In this document: piece after piece, positions 7,583 to 15,148 of the stretch
Position numbering within the stretch: position 1 is the stretch's first letter
How the letters are laid out: each line of letters opens with the position of its first letter
DNA from: an uncultured Odoribacter sp.
GTDB taxonomy: Bacteria > Bacteroidota > Bacteroidia > Bacteroidales > Marinifilaceae
DNA: 64,000 nt
Assembly: GCA_910588375.1 (NCBI GenBank)
Contig: CAJUQA010000003.1
Coordinates: forward strand, 186,001 to 250,000
Direction of reading: 5' to 3'
Made by a program: the position numbers and the translations under genes
Notes under the pieces: model-generated
The model's input: only the letters and a program-made list of their open reading frames with translations
Told to the model about the DNA's origin: nothing
Databases searched by the model: none

Positions 7583-9271
7583 ATGTGCAAGCTCTTTCCT
7601 TTTTTGTTTCCCCTGCTCCTGTTAGGATGTAAAACCTCCGCTCCTTCCTTCTCAACAAATTTACAGCAATTGGATAAACTCTTGGGGCATAGTCCCAAAT
7701 CAGTAGCAGACAGTCTGTCGCATTTGGACATATCCCGTATGAACAAAGCCGACCAAGCTTACTTTTACCTGCTTGAAGCTTCGGCAAAAGACAAAAATTA
7801 CCGCAAACTTACCAGTGATTCCACCCTTCGCATTGCTGAAAAGTATTTTACACAAACCAACGACCGCTATAATCTGGGACGAACACAATATTATATCGCA
7901 AAATATTTTTTCAACGCCAATCAACCAACCGATGCTTTCATTATTTTAAAAGAAGCTGAAAATAATATACACCAAGCCCCGCCGACTGATTTTCACTTAT
8001 TGGGATTGATATATTCACAACACGGAGCTATTCATGCCAGACAAGGAAATTATCAAGAAGCCCAATATTATTATCAAAAATCCTTTAACGCCTTTACTGA
8101 AACCAAAGATACCGTTTCCATGTTAATAAGTACCAAACAATTAGCATGGGCTCTCGTTTGTCAAGAAAAATATAAACAATCAAAAGAAATTCTTCAAAAA
8201 GGTATTGATATTATTGAACAAAACACTAAAACAAATAATCCCCAACTATTACAGATACATGCCAGCCTATTAAACGTCCTAAATCTATATTATCAGAAAA
8301 CTAAAAATTATAATGAAGCCTTAAACGTGAGCAAACAAGCTATCATCCTATTAGAAAAAGAAAACATCCATGTCCCTTCAAATTATTACTCTGCCCTAAT
8401 TACCACCTATATTGACAAACATCAAATCGATAGTATATATCCCTATTGTCAGAAAATGCTGACTAACTCCATAACAGAGAAAAACCTTCTGAATCAGCTC
8501 ACTGTTTACAAAAATCTGATTGACTATGAAAAGACAAAAAGAAATTATAAACCCCTATCCGAACATCAAGAAAAATACATTGAATTAAAAGACACCTATA
8601 ACAAACAATTAAAATTCAACGAGGTAATCAAATTGGAAAAGAAATACAACTATTCGGAAAAAGAGCGGCTATATTACAAAGCTAAAACTAAAAACCTTTG
8701 GCTGTTGATTCTCATGCTAATCCTTATTATCATAGCCTCTCTCATTCTTTTATACTCCACTTGGCTGCAACGAAAACTGAAAGACAAAAATTTACAGTTA
8801 TCGGAACAAATCAAAAAAGTGGAATGGGGACTTGTATTATCAAAAGAACTCATCCGAGAAAACTCCAACCAATATATTCAGTTGGAAAAAGTCCTCAACC
8901 GGTACGCAACACTGGTTCCTCAACAATTGTTCGAAGAATTCCGTTCGCTTCATCATAGCCAGCAAATCCAATATTCTCAACGTTTGCTCTTTTCTTTGAC
9001 AAACATAAACAACGAATTCTCCCGGAAGTTAAAGCAAAAGCACCCGAACCTCACCTCCAACGATATTCTTTTGGCTTCCATGATCCATTATCAATGGGAA
9101 CTTGAAAACATAGCCCACGTTTTTCAAACTTCCCTTGAAGCTATACAAAAGAGAAGCATCCGCCTGAAAACAAAATTAGAAAGAAAGGAACGGAACATTG
9201 AAAGCTTAGAAAAATACCTTATAAAAAATCTAAAACAATGTCACGACAATACATGTCCCGCCACAAAATGA
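7583..9271 (+). CDS. Lipoprotein-signal TPR protein with membrane segment and C-terminal HTH-like domain
   Basis: The 562-residue protein begins with a signal ending in a lipobox (LLLLGC, Cys16). About six tetratricopeptide-like helical repeats fill roughly residues 45-345. One transmembrane helix (about 372-392, LWLLILMLILIIIASLILLY) is followed by a coiled coil and a C-terminal LuxR-like region (HPNLTSNDILLASMIH..., LEAIQKRSIRLKTKLERKE). This periplasmic-TPR / membrane / cytoplasmic-HTH design recurs in Bacteroidetes regulators. A second, shorter protein with the same ending lies at 38304-39401 in the permease block. Whether it binds DNA is unproven. The gene is visibly more AT-rich than its neighbours. 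Confidence 0.75.
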   Translation: MCKLFPFLFPLLLLGCKTSAPSFSTNLQQLDKLLGHSPKSVADSLSHLDISRMNKADQAYFYLLEASAKDKNYRKLTSDSTLRIAEKYFTQTNDRYNLGRTQYYIAKYFFNANQPTDAFIILKEAENNIHQAPPTDFHLLGLIYSQHGAIHARQGNYQEAQYYYQKSFNAFTETKDTVSMLISTKQLAWALVCQEKYKQSKEILQKGIDIIEQNTKTNNPQLLQIHASLLNVLNLYYQKTKNYNEALNVSKQAIILLEKENIHVPSNYYSALITTYIDKHQIDSIYPYCQKMLTNSITEKNLLNQLTVYKNLIDYEKTKRNYKPLSEHQEKYIELKDTYNKQLKFNEVIKLEKKYNYSEKERLYYKAKTKNLWLLILMLILIIIASLILLYSTWLQRKLKDKNLQLSEQIKKVEWGLVLSKELIRENSNQYIQLEKVLNRYATLVPQQLFEEFRSLHHSQQIQYSQRLLFSLTNINNEFSRKLKQKHPNLTSNDILLASMIHYQWELENIAHVFQTSLEAIQKRSIRLKTKLERKERNIESLEKYLIKNLKQCHDNTCPATK

Positions 9272-9408
9272 ATTAAAGCACTAATAATCAAAACAAAAAT
9301 TTTACACCAAAAGTATTTTGTCCCGTTATCTGTCTCCGTCAATTATTTGCTGGAAGCAAAACTATCCCCTTACTTGAGAAAAATTTTAACAGCAAATATT
9401 ATCAAATT

Positions 9409-9798
9409 ATGAGAACAAAATTATTCATGTTGGTGTGCGTATTAGGAACATGTCTTCTTTTATCAAAGACTTCTTTTGCTCAATTGACTGAAGAAAACAT
9501 CAGAATTCAATCTCAATGGGACGTAGAATTCGGTCCCGTATCACTTGAACCGGAATATCTGACGGCAACGTTATCCCATGCAAACAAAACCATCAGCGGA
9601 ACATTCGCATTCAATTACGGCGTTGCCACATTCTGGATTATCAATGAATCCGGCGAATTGTGCCTGAGCGAAGAATTCAATGCTCCTGCCAACGGAAATT
9701 ATCTGCTTGACCTAAGCAAGCTGAAAGCCGGCAAATATCGTTTACAATGCTATTTGCCCGGCAATCCGATGCAAGCGGGTTATTTTGAACTGTATTGA
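9409..9798 (+). CDS. Small secreted beta-rich protein (DUF3244-like)
   Basis: The 129-residue protein has a clear signal peptide (MLVCVLGTCLLLSKTSFAQ) and a mature domain of about 105 residues. Its alternating hydrophobic strands end in the segment GNYLLDLSKLKAGKYRLQC, which resembles the strand pattern of DUF3244 and of bacterial surface Ig-like carboxy domains. It stands alone: the upstream TPR gene ends 137 bases before, and a strong hairpin terminator follows. No catalytic residues are apparent. Function is unknown, and the family assignment is from pattern only. Confidence 0.6.
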   Translation: MRTKLFMLVCVLGTCLLLSKTSFAQLTEENIRIQSQWDVEFGPVSLEPEYLTATLSHANKTISGTFAFNYGVATFWIINESGELCLSEEFNAPANGNYLLDLSKLKAGKYRLQCYLPGNPMQAGYFELY

Positions 9799-10123
9799 TA
9801 CTCTCAATTGATTTAAAAAGTCAATTTTCTGTTTTGCTATGCTCGACCCCTATCAGAGCATAGCAAATTTTCTCACAAAATTTTACTAAACTAAAACACG
9901 CCCTGTGGGCATGAACCTGCACTCCGGAATAAAATCTGAATTTTCACCAAGCTTTATACCAGATTATATTCTACCTGTGCAGGTTCTTCTTTATTTCATC
10001 CCGCCTTCCATCCGCAAAACATCCGATTTGCACTCTCTTATTTCATTTCATCTTATTTTTTATTAAGTTCGCACTATCAAGACAATTGATTGCTTAGAAG
10101 TTATATTCATTTACTATATCACC
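9799..10123. other. Intergenic region with two inverted repeats
   Basis: This 325-base gap holds the terminator at 9833-9867 and a second, long-range inverted repeat: GAACCTGCAC at 9913-9922 with its exact complement GTGCAGGTTC at 9977-9986, followed by TTCTTT. The 54 bases between them have no obvious reading frame. No consensus -33/-7 promoter for the downstream protease gene was found here. Confidence 0.6.
9833..9867 (+). terminator. Rho-independent terminator after the small secreted protein
   Basis: TTTGCTATGCTC (9833-9844) pairs perfectly with GAGCATAGCAAA (9856-9867) around an 11-base loop, followed by TTTTCTC. The 12-bp stem is strong. Confidence 0.8.
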
Positions 10124-13100
10124 ATGAAAAAAAACATCTTATCCATTATTTTTTTCTTTGTCTGCCTGGGTGCCTATGCACAGGAAGCCCGGCTTTTAAG
10201 ATTCCCGCACATTCAGGGAGATAAAATCGTTTTCTCCTATGCAGGAGACCTGTATTCGGTTCAGGCAAATGGAGGAACGGCCCGACGGCTGACTTCCCAC
10301 AAAGGTTACGAAATGTTTCCCCGCATATCGCCCGACGGAAAATACATCGCCTTTACAGGGCAATATGACGGTAACACCGAAGTATTCGTTATCCCGGCTG
10401 AAGGAGGCGAACCCCGCAGATTAACCTTTACTGCCACTTTAGGACGGGATGATTTAGGCGACCGGATGGGTCCCAATAACATTGTTATCGGTTGGACACC
10501 CGACAGTAAAAACATCCTGTACCGTACCCGCCAATACACATTCAACGACTTTACGGGACAACTTATGACGGTTCCTGTAGAAGGTGGCGAATCTATAGAA
10601 CTACCCTTGAAAAACGGAGGATTCGCATCCTTCTCTCCGGATGGAAAACAATTGGCATACAACTATATATTCCGGGAATTCAGAACCTGGAAAAGATACA
10701 AAGGGGGAATGGCCGACGACATCCGGATTTTTGATTTCGACACGAAAAAATCGGAAAAAATCACCGACAATCCGAACCAAGACATCATTCCCATGTGGAG
10801 TGCCGACGGAAAAGAAATCTATTACATTTCCGACCGGGACAATGTCATGAACCTCTATGTCTACAACATCGAAAACAAGACCACCAAACAACTGACCCAC
10901 TACACCGACTACGATATCAAATTTCCGGCTATCGGAAAAGACCAAATCGTGTACGAAAACGGAGGATACATTTACAAATTCGACACCCGTACACAACAAG
11001 CCGAAAAAATAAACATATCCATCGATAACGACCAGACATACTCCCGTCCGGAATTAAAAGACGTCAGTGACGACATCAGCCATATCGACGTAGCTCCCAA
11101 CGGTGAACGCATATTAATCACCGCACGGGGAGACATCTATTCCCTTCCTGCCAAAGAAGGCATCACCTACAACCTGACAAACTCTTCCGACGCCAACGAC
11201 TTCGCCGGAAGCTGGTCGCCGGACGGAACACAAATCGCATACATTTCCGACAAAACAGGCGAATTCAATATTTGGATAAGGGACGTACAGACCGGCAAAG
11301 AACGCCAATTGACCCACAACCTGAAAACCTATATCTTCGACTTCCTGTGGTCACCCGACTCCCACAAAATCCTATGGAATGAAAAGAAAAACACACTCAA
11401 CATCACAGATGTCATCACCGGACAAACCGAAACCATCGAAACATCCGGCCTAAGCCCCATTCATTCCTACAACTGGTCGCCGGACAGCAAATATGTCACC
11501 TACACCCTGCCGCAGAAAACAATGAGCGACATCGTGGTATACGACATTGCCAACAAACAGAAACACCTCATCACAGACGGTTGGTTCAGCTCCAGAGCGG
11601 CTAATTTCAGCAAAGACGGGAAATACCTGCTGTTCGTCTCTTCCAGAACTTTCAACCCGACATACAGCAACACCGAGTGGAATCATATATACAACAACAT
11701 GCAGAAAGTATATATCCTTCCATTAACCCATGACGCTGAAATACCTTTTGCCCCTGAAAACGACGAAGTAAAAACCGAACAACCGGCAAAAGACACGCAG
11801 ACGAAACAAAACAACAAAGAACAACCGACAGCACTTGCATACGACTTTTCAAACATCGGGAACCGAATCATAGAACTGCCCGTTGCTCCGTCCTCCTACT
11901 ACAACCTTCACATGATTGGCAACAATATCTACTACAATCGCAGGGGACAGACTTGGGTCTACAACCTCGACAAGAAAAAAGAAACCAATCTGACCGCAAA
12001 CATCAGTTTCGGTCCCGGCTACAAAAAAGCCATCGCGATGAGTGGAAGAAACATACAAGTCATCGACATCCCGACTGCTCCCGTAAATACGGACAAACCC
12101 ATTTCACTGTCCGGCTTAAAGAAAAACATCGACTATCACCAGGAATGGCAACAGATATACAACGAAAGCTGGCGCCAGATGCGTGATTTCTTTTATGCCA
12201 AAAACATGCACGGCGTAGATTGGGACAGCGTTTACAACAAATACAACGCACTGATTCCTTACGTAAACCACCGCACAGACCTCACCTACATCATCGGTGA
12301 AATGATTGGCGAATTAAATGTCGGACACGCTTACTCCCAAAACGGAGAACATCCGGAACCTACCCGGATTCCTATGGGACTGCTCGGTGCCCGTTTTGAA
12401 AAAGCCCCCTCCGGCTATTTCAAAGTCCAAAAAATCATTCAAGGAGCCAACTGGGACAAATCCACCCGTTCACCCTTGACCATGCCGGGAGTTGACGTCA
12501 AAGAAGGAGACTACATCATTTCCGTCAATGGAAACTCCCTTAAAAACTCAGACAATATTTTCCGCCATCTCATCGACATGGCAAACAAAACCGTCGAGCT
12601 GGAAGTAAACAGCAAACCTTCCGCCAACGGTGCCCGCAAAGTACTGGTAACCCCATTGGCCGACGAATCCCAGCTTTATTACTACAACTGGGTACAAAAC
12701 AACATTCGTAAAGTAAGTGAAGCCACCAACGGTGAAGTAGGTTACATCCACATTCCCGACATGGGGGTTGCCGGACTCAACGAATTTGTAAAACACTACT
12801 ATCCCCAATTAAACAAAAAAGCGCTCATTATCGATGACCGGGGGAACGGAGGAGGAAACGTATCACCGATGATTACCGAACGGCTGTTGCGTACCCCCAT
12901 GTTTTACACCATGCACACGAATCAAACGGAAGGTTCTGTCAATCCGGTGGGTACTTTTATCGGCCCCAAAGTACTTTTGGTGAATGAATACTCCGCTTCG
13001 GACGGCGACTTATTCCCATACAGATTCAAATACAACAAACTGGGCACTATCATCGGACGGCGCACTTGGGGTGGAGTAGTCGGTTACAGTGGTACGGTTC

Positions 13101-13345
13101 CGGTTGTTGACGGCGGTTCCATCGTCACGCCTTCTTATGCTCCATATGCCGTTGACGGTAGCGGCTTTATCATCGAAGGCACCGGGGTCACCCCTCACAT
13201 CGACCTTGAAAACGACCCTTACAAAGAATACATGGGTGAAGACGAACAACTGAACAAAGCCATCGAGGTCATTCTCGAAAAACTAAAGACCGAATCACCA
13301 CAACAACCTGCCATCCCGGACTTCCCGGACAAATCAGGCAAATAA
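10124..13345 (+). CDS. Tricorn-like S41 family protease
   Basis: The 1073-residue exported protease has a signal peptide (ILSIIFFFVCLGAYAQ). About ten PD40/WD40-like propeller blades follow, with repeated SPDG, SADGKEIYYISD and WSPDS motifs in the first 550 residues. A low-complexity Q/K/T linker comes next, then a core domain, a PDZ domain (about 750-840) and the S41 catalytic domain. The nucleophile region NEYSASDGD places Ser959 and Asp960 where tricorn proteases have their catalytic Ser-Asp, and GHAYS provides the candidate His. Tricorn homologues degrade peptides; in Bacteroidetes they are predicted to be periplasmic. It is monocistronic, ending at a strong terminator. Confidence 0.92.
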   Translation: MKKNILSIIFFFVCLGAYAQEARLLRFPHIQGDKIVFSYAGDLYSVQANGGTARRLTSHKGYEMFPRISPDGKYIAFTGQYDGNTEVFVIPAEGGEPRRLTFTATLGRDDLGDRMGPNNIVIGWTPDSKNILYRTRQYTFNDFTGQLMTVPVEGGESIELPLKNGGFASFSPDGKQLAYNYIFREFRTWKRYKGGMADDIRIFDFDTKKSEKITDNPNQDIIPMWSADGKEIYYISDRDNVMNLYVYNIENKTTKQLTHYTDYDIKFPAIGKDQIVYENGGYIYKFDTRTQQAEKINISIDNDQTYSRPELKDVSDDISHIDVAPNGERILITARGDIYSLPAKEGITYNLTNSSDANDFAGSWSPDGTQIAYISDKTGEFNIWIRDVQTGKERQLTHNLKTYIFDFLWSPDSHKILWNEKKNTLNITDVITGQTETIETSGLSPIHSYNWSPDSKYVTYTLPQKTMSDIVVYDIANKQKHLITDGWFSSRAANFSKDGKYLLFVSSRTFNPTYSNTEWNHIYNNMQKVYILPLTHDAEIPFAPENDEVKTEQPAKDTQTKQNNKEQPTALAYDFSNIGNRIIELPVAPSSYYNLHMIGNNIYYNRRGQTWVYNLDKKKETNLTANISFGPGYKKAIAMSGRNIQVIDIPTAPVNTDKPISLSGLKKNIDYHQEWQQIYNESWRQMRDFFYAKNMHGVDWDSVYNKYNALIPYVNHRTDLTYIIGEMIGELNVGHAYSQNGEHPEPTRIPMGLLGARFEKAPSGYFKVQKIIQGANWDKSTRSPLTMPGVDVKEGDYIISVNGNSLKNSDNIFRHLIDMANKTVELEVNSKPSANGARKVLVTPLADESQLYYYNWVQNNIRKVSEATNGEVGYIHIPDMGVAGLNEFVKHYYPQLNKKALIIDDRGNGGGNVSPMITERLLRTPMFYTMHTNQTEGSVNPVGTFIGPKVLLVNEYSASDGDLFPYRFKYNKLGTIIGRRTWGGVVGYSGTVPVVDGGSIVTPSYAPYAVDGSGFIIEGTGVTPHIDLENDPYKEYMGEDEQLNKAIEVILEKLKTESPQQPAIPDFPDKSGK

Positions 13346-13360
13346 CAAACCTTATCACAA

Positions 13361-13392
13361 CGCCCGAAAATAAAATTTCGGGCGTTTTTTCT
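13361..13392 (+). terminator. Rho-independent terminator after the tricorn-like protease
   Basis: CGCCCGAAA (13361-13369) pairs with TTTCGGGCG (13376-13384) around a 6-base loop, then a six-T run. Confidence 0.85.
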
Positions 13393-13397
13393 TACCA

Positions 13398-13420
13398 TAT
13401 AAAATTCACAAAACAACACC
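13398..13420. repeat. Left copy of 23-bp direct repeat flanking fic
   Basis: A 23-bp sequence beginning TATAAAATTCAC and ending AACAACACC is repeated exactly at 14428-14450, so the pair brackets the Fic gene. A partial related copy (TATAAAAATTCACTACTATC) occurs near 14614. This is seen directly; its origin by insertion or recombination is inference. Confidence 0.8.
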
Positions 13421-13442
13421 ATCTCCACAATAGGTCTTGGAG

Positions 13443-14333
13443 TTATTCTCTGAAAGGGATGCGGAATTTTTGAAGAATGACTTTAAAGTTATCTTGTGCC
13501 GTGAGGCAAGTATCCATCAAGTACTCCTTGATGTTCGGCCAGTTGCGGAGTCCGTTGTAATAATACATTTTCAAATCATCGGTAATTATGAAAGGTACGT
13601 ATCCGCATCTCAATAGTTCACGGAACATTATCAGTCGTCCCACCCGCCCGTTTCCGTCCTGGAAAGGATGGATGGCTTCAAAACGCTGATGGAAATCCAC
13701 AATATCCTCAAAAGATGGATTTTTCCGGGAATTGTACTCCTTAAGCAATGCTTTTATTTCCGAATGAACATCCTCGGGAAGGGTTGTATCACCGCCTCCA
13801 ACTTCATTAGGCAATTTCTTATATTCACCTACCCGAAACCAACTTTTACGTTCGTCGGAAGTCGCTGTTTTCAATATGCGGTGCAGTTCCTTGATGAATT
13901 TTTCTGTAAGTTTGTCATCGGTATTATCTATGATATAATCAATCGCCCGGAAGTGGTTGGAAGTCTCCACAATATCATTCACATTCACCGGCAGATCTGA
14001 AACTCCGACAGTATTTGTCTCAAATATGTAGCGCGTCTGATCATGCGTAAGTTTACTCCCCTCGATGTGATTTGAGTTATATGTAAGGTCTACTTGAACG
14101 CGATGATAAATGCCCCCCTTTATTTTACCCTCTTTTTGTTCCCTTAAGGACTTAAGAAGCGGGGACTCTTTTCTCTGAGCCTTTCTTTTCGGTAATTCCG
14201 CATCAACGGGAATATTCCATGTCTTTCCAACGAGGAAAGCACCATCAATTTTACCTTGAGCGCAATAATTTCGTGCGGTTCTTTCGGATACGCCATGCAC
14301 TTCAGCCCATTCTTTTACAGAAATGTAATCCAT
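13443..14333 (-). CDS. Fic-domain AMPylase with N-terminal HTH
   Basis: The 296-residue protein has an N-terminal helix-turn-helix (about residues 1-45, SVKEWAEVHGVSERTARNYC) and an intramolecular inhibitory helix motif SNHIEG (87-92), which fits [S/T]xxxE[G/N]. The Fic core has the catalytic loop HPFQDGNGRVGR beginning at His222. Fic proteins transfer AMP or other nucleotides onto target hydroxyls. The inhibitory glutamate in the same chain marks a class II enzyme, kept silent until de-repressed. The HTH suggests it also binds its own promoter, where three copies of a CGGCAAGTTTT motif are found. The gene is alone and flanked by 23-bp direct repeats. Confidence 0.92.
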   Translation of the reverse strand: MDYISVKEWAEVHGVSERTARNYCAQGKIDGAFLVGKTWNIPVDAELPKRKAQRKESPLLKSLREQKEGKIKGGIYHRVQVDLTYNSNHIEGSKLTHDQTRYIFETNTVGVSDLPVNVNDIVETSNHFRAIDYIIDNTDDKLTEKFIKELHRILKTATSDERKSWFRVGEYKKLPNEVGGGDTTLPEDVHSEIKALLKEYNSRKNPSFEDIVDFHQRFEAIHPFQDGNGRVGRLIMFRELLRCGYVPFIITDDLKMYYYNGLRNWPNIKEYLMDTCLTAQDNFKVILQKFRIPFRE

Positions 14334-14334
14334 C

Positions 14335-14400
14335 TATCGGCAAGTTTTCACAGATTTTCTATCGCGAAGATAGCAAAACTTGCCGTTATCGGCAAGTTTT
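14335..14400. promoter_or_regulatory. Triple CGGCAAGTTTT operator upstream of fic
   Basis: TATCGGCAAGTTTT occurs at 14335-14348, directly against the fic start codon, and again at 14387-14400. Between them AAAACTTGCCG (14375-14385) is the inverted copy. A small hairpin CTATC-GCGAA-GATAG (14359-14373) sits in the middle. Three copies around the promoter of a gene with its own HTH suggests autoregulation. Confidence 0.6.
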
Positions 14401-14427
14401 ACACAATATAAGCATTCATACTTGACG

Positions 14428-14450
14428 TATAAAATTCACAAAACAACACC
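14428..14450. repeat. Right copy of 23-bp direct repeat flanking fic
   Basis: Identical over 23 bp to 13398-13420 and in the same orientation. The sequences beyond the two copies differ (ATCTCCAC after the left copy, CTCTTATAG after the right). Confidence 0.8.
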
Positions 14451-14492
14451 CTCTTATAGAAATAATTCCATAAACACAAAGAAAAACTCCAT

Positions 14493-14576
14493 ACTTCGGT
14501 GAAATATGTAAAAACTTCGACGAAATATATACAAATTCTGTCGAAATATGCACATACTTCGGCGAAGTATAAAGTT
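14493..14576. repeat. Four 21-bp tandem repeat units
   Basis: Units start at 14493, 14514, 14535 and 14556, exactly 21 bases apart, with core ACTTCGRCGAAATATRYA. The third and fourth are more degenerate. A 21-base period equals two DNA turns or seven codons; in the minus strand it reads as a YFxEVxx heptad, which is probably a consequence of the DNA repeat. Confidence 0.75.
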
Positions 14577-14650
14577 TTTACATGCATATTATATACTTTA
14601 ATACCAACCTCCTTATAAAAATTCACTACTATCTCCACGGAAACCGGGGT

Positions 14651-14786
14651 GTATCTCCGTAGTATCCGGGGCCTTTAGCTATATCCTACCTATGCTTCAG
14701 CTATGGTTCCGCTATGCTCAGATAGTCCAACCATAGAGCAACCATAGCCCAAGTATAGCTAAAAGACAGAGATTCCCCGGAGATAC
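14651..14786. repeat. 136-bp imperfect palindrome (MITE-like or structured RNA)
   Basis: GTATCTCCG (14651-14659) is the exact inverse of CGGAGATAC (14778-14786). Inside, TTTAGCTATA near 14673 matches TATAGCTAAA near 14754 inverted, and GCTATGGTT near 14699 matches AACCATAGC near 14739 inverted. The whole forms a long interrupted hairpin with no coding frame. Terminal inversions are compatible with a small non-autonomous element; no target duplication is obvious. Confidence 0.55.
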
Positions 14787-14842
14787 TTCCCAATTTCTCC
14801 CCAACTACCTCATTCTGCCACAAAAAATACTTACCACCCCAT

Positions 14843-14874
14843 ATTGGCAGTATATTGAAATTTATCTACATTTG
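14843..14874 (+). promoter_or_regulatory. Candidate promoter of the leader RNA
   Basis: ATTG (14843-14846), 20 bases, then TACATTTG (14867-14874), a full match to the -7 consensus. It would start transcription near 14880, 270 bases before the WG-repeat gene. Confidence 0.55.
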
Positions 14875-14879
14875 TTTCG

Positions 14880-15103
14880 TTACAGAGAGCCATCTCGGTA
14901 ACAGACATATTTTTGAAGCGTTTAGCTTATCCTTACATTGGAATCTAGACAATTTCATACACCAAGGATAAAATATAACGTTCATGCTTGCCGTATATAC
15001 CGTCTTGATATATACAGGTTAAGCGTGGGTAATCGTTTATTTGGTGTAAGGTAGTCTAGAACCTCAATGTAAATAAACTATAATTCCCACGCTTTCTTTT
15101 TTA
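14880..15103 (+). ncRNA. Candidate structured leader RNA with alternative terminator
   Basis: Immediately after the promoter is hairpin TTAC-a-GAGA-gcca-TCTC-g-GTAA (14880-14901). The segment 14933-14965 (TTACATTG, CTAGAC, ACACCAA) pairs in three perfect blocks with 15041-15072 (TTGGTGT, GTCTAG, CAATGTAA). AAGCGTGGG (15021-15029) can pair with CCCACGCTT (15086-15094), which is followed by a T-rich run as in a terminator, or nearly with CATGCTT around 14983. Mutually exclusive pairings upstream of one gene suggest attenuation. No known riboswitch class was recognised; the RNA is inferred from structure only. Confidence 0.45.
15021..15101 (+). terminator. Terminator-like stem before the WG-repeat gene
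   Basis: AAGCGTGGG (15021-15029) with CCCACGCTT (15086-15094), extended by GTTTATTT (15035-15042) with AAATAAAC (15071-15078), followed by TCTTTTTTA. It could end the leader transcript 47 bases before the ATG at 15149. Confidence 0.5.
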
Positions 15104-15148
15104 TTATAAACCTACCTTTTCGGGAATCAGAGGTGCAAAAAACACTAT

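Larger units (their letters stand above)
14334..15148. other. 815-base non-coding, repeat-rich region
   Basis: No convincing protein gene lies here. In order it holds: the fic operator cluster (14335-14400), the right copy of the 23-bp repeat (14428-14450), four 21-bp tandem units (14493-14576), an imperfect palindrome of 136 bp (14651-14786), and a -7 element leading into a structured candidate leader RNA ending at about 15100. A 79-codon minus-strand frame at 14399-14638 is a translation of the tandem repeats. Confidence 0.7.

Noticed and set aside
14399..14638. 79-codon minus-strand frame with YFxEV heptads
   Set aside because: It is fully explained by the 21-bp DNA repeat, contains one copy of the 23-bp repeat, and has no promoter or homologue that I recognise.
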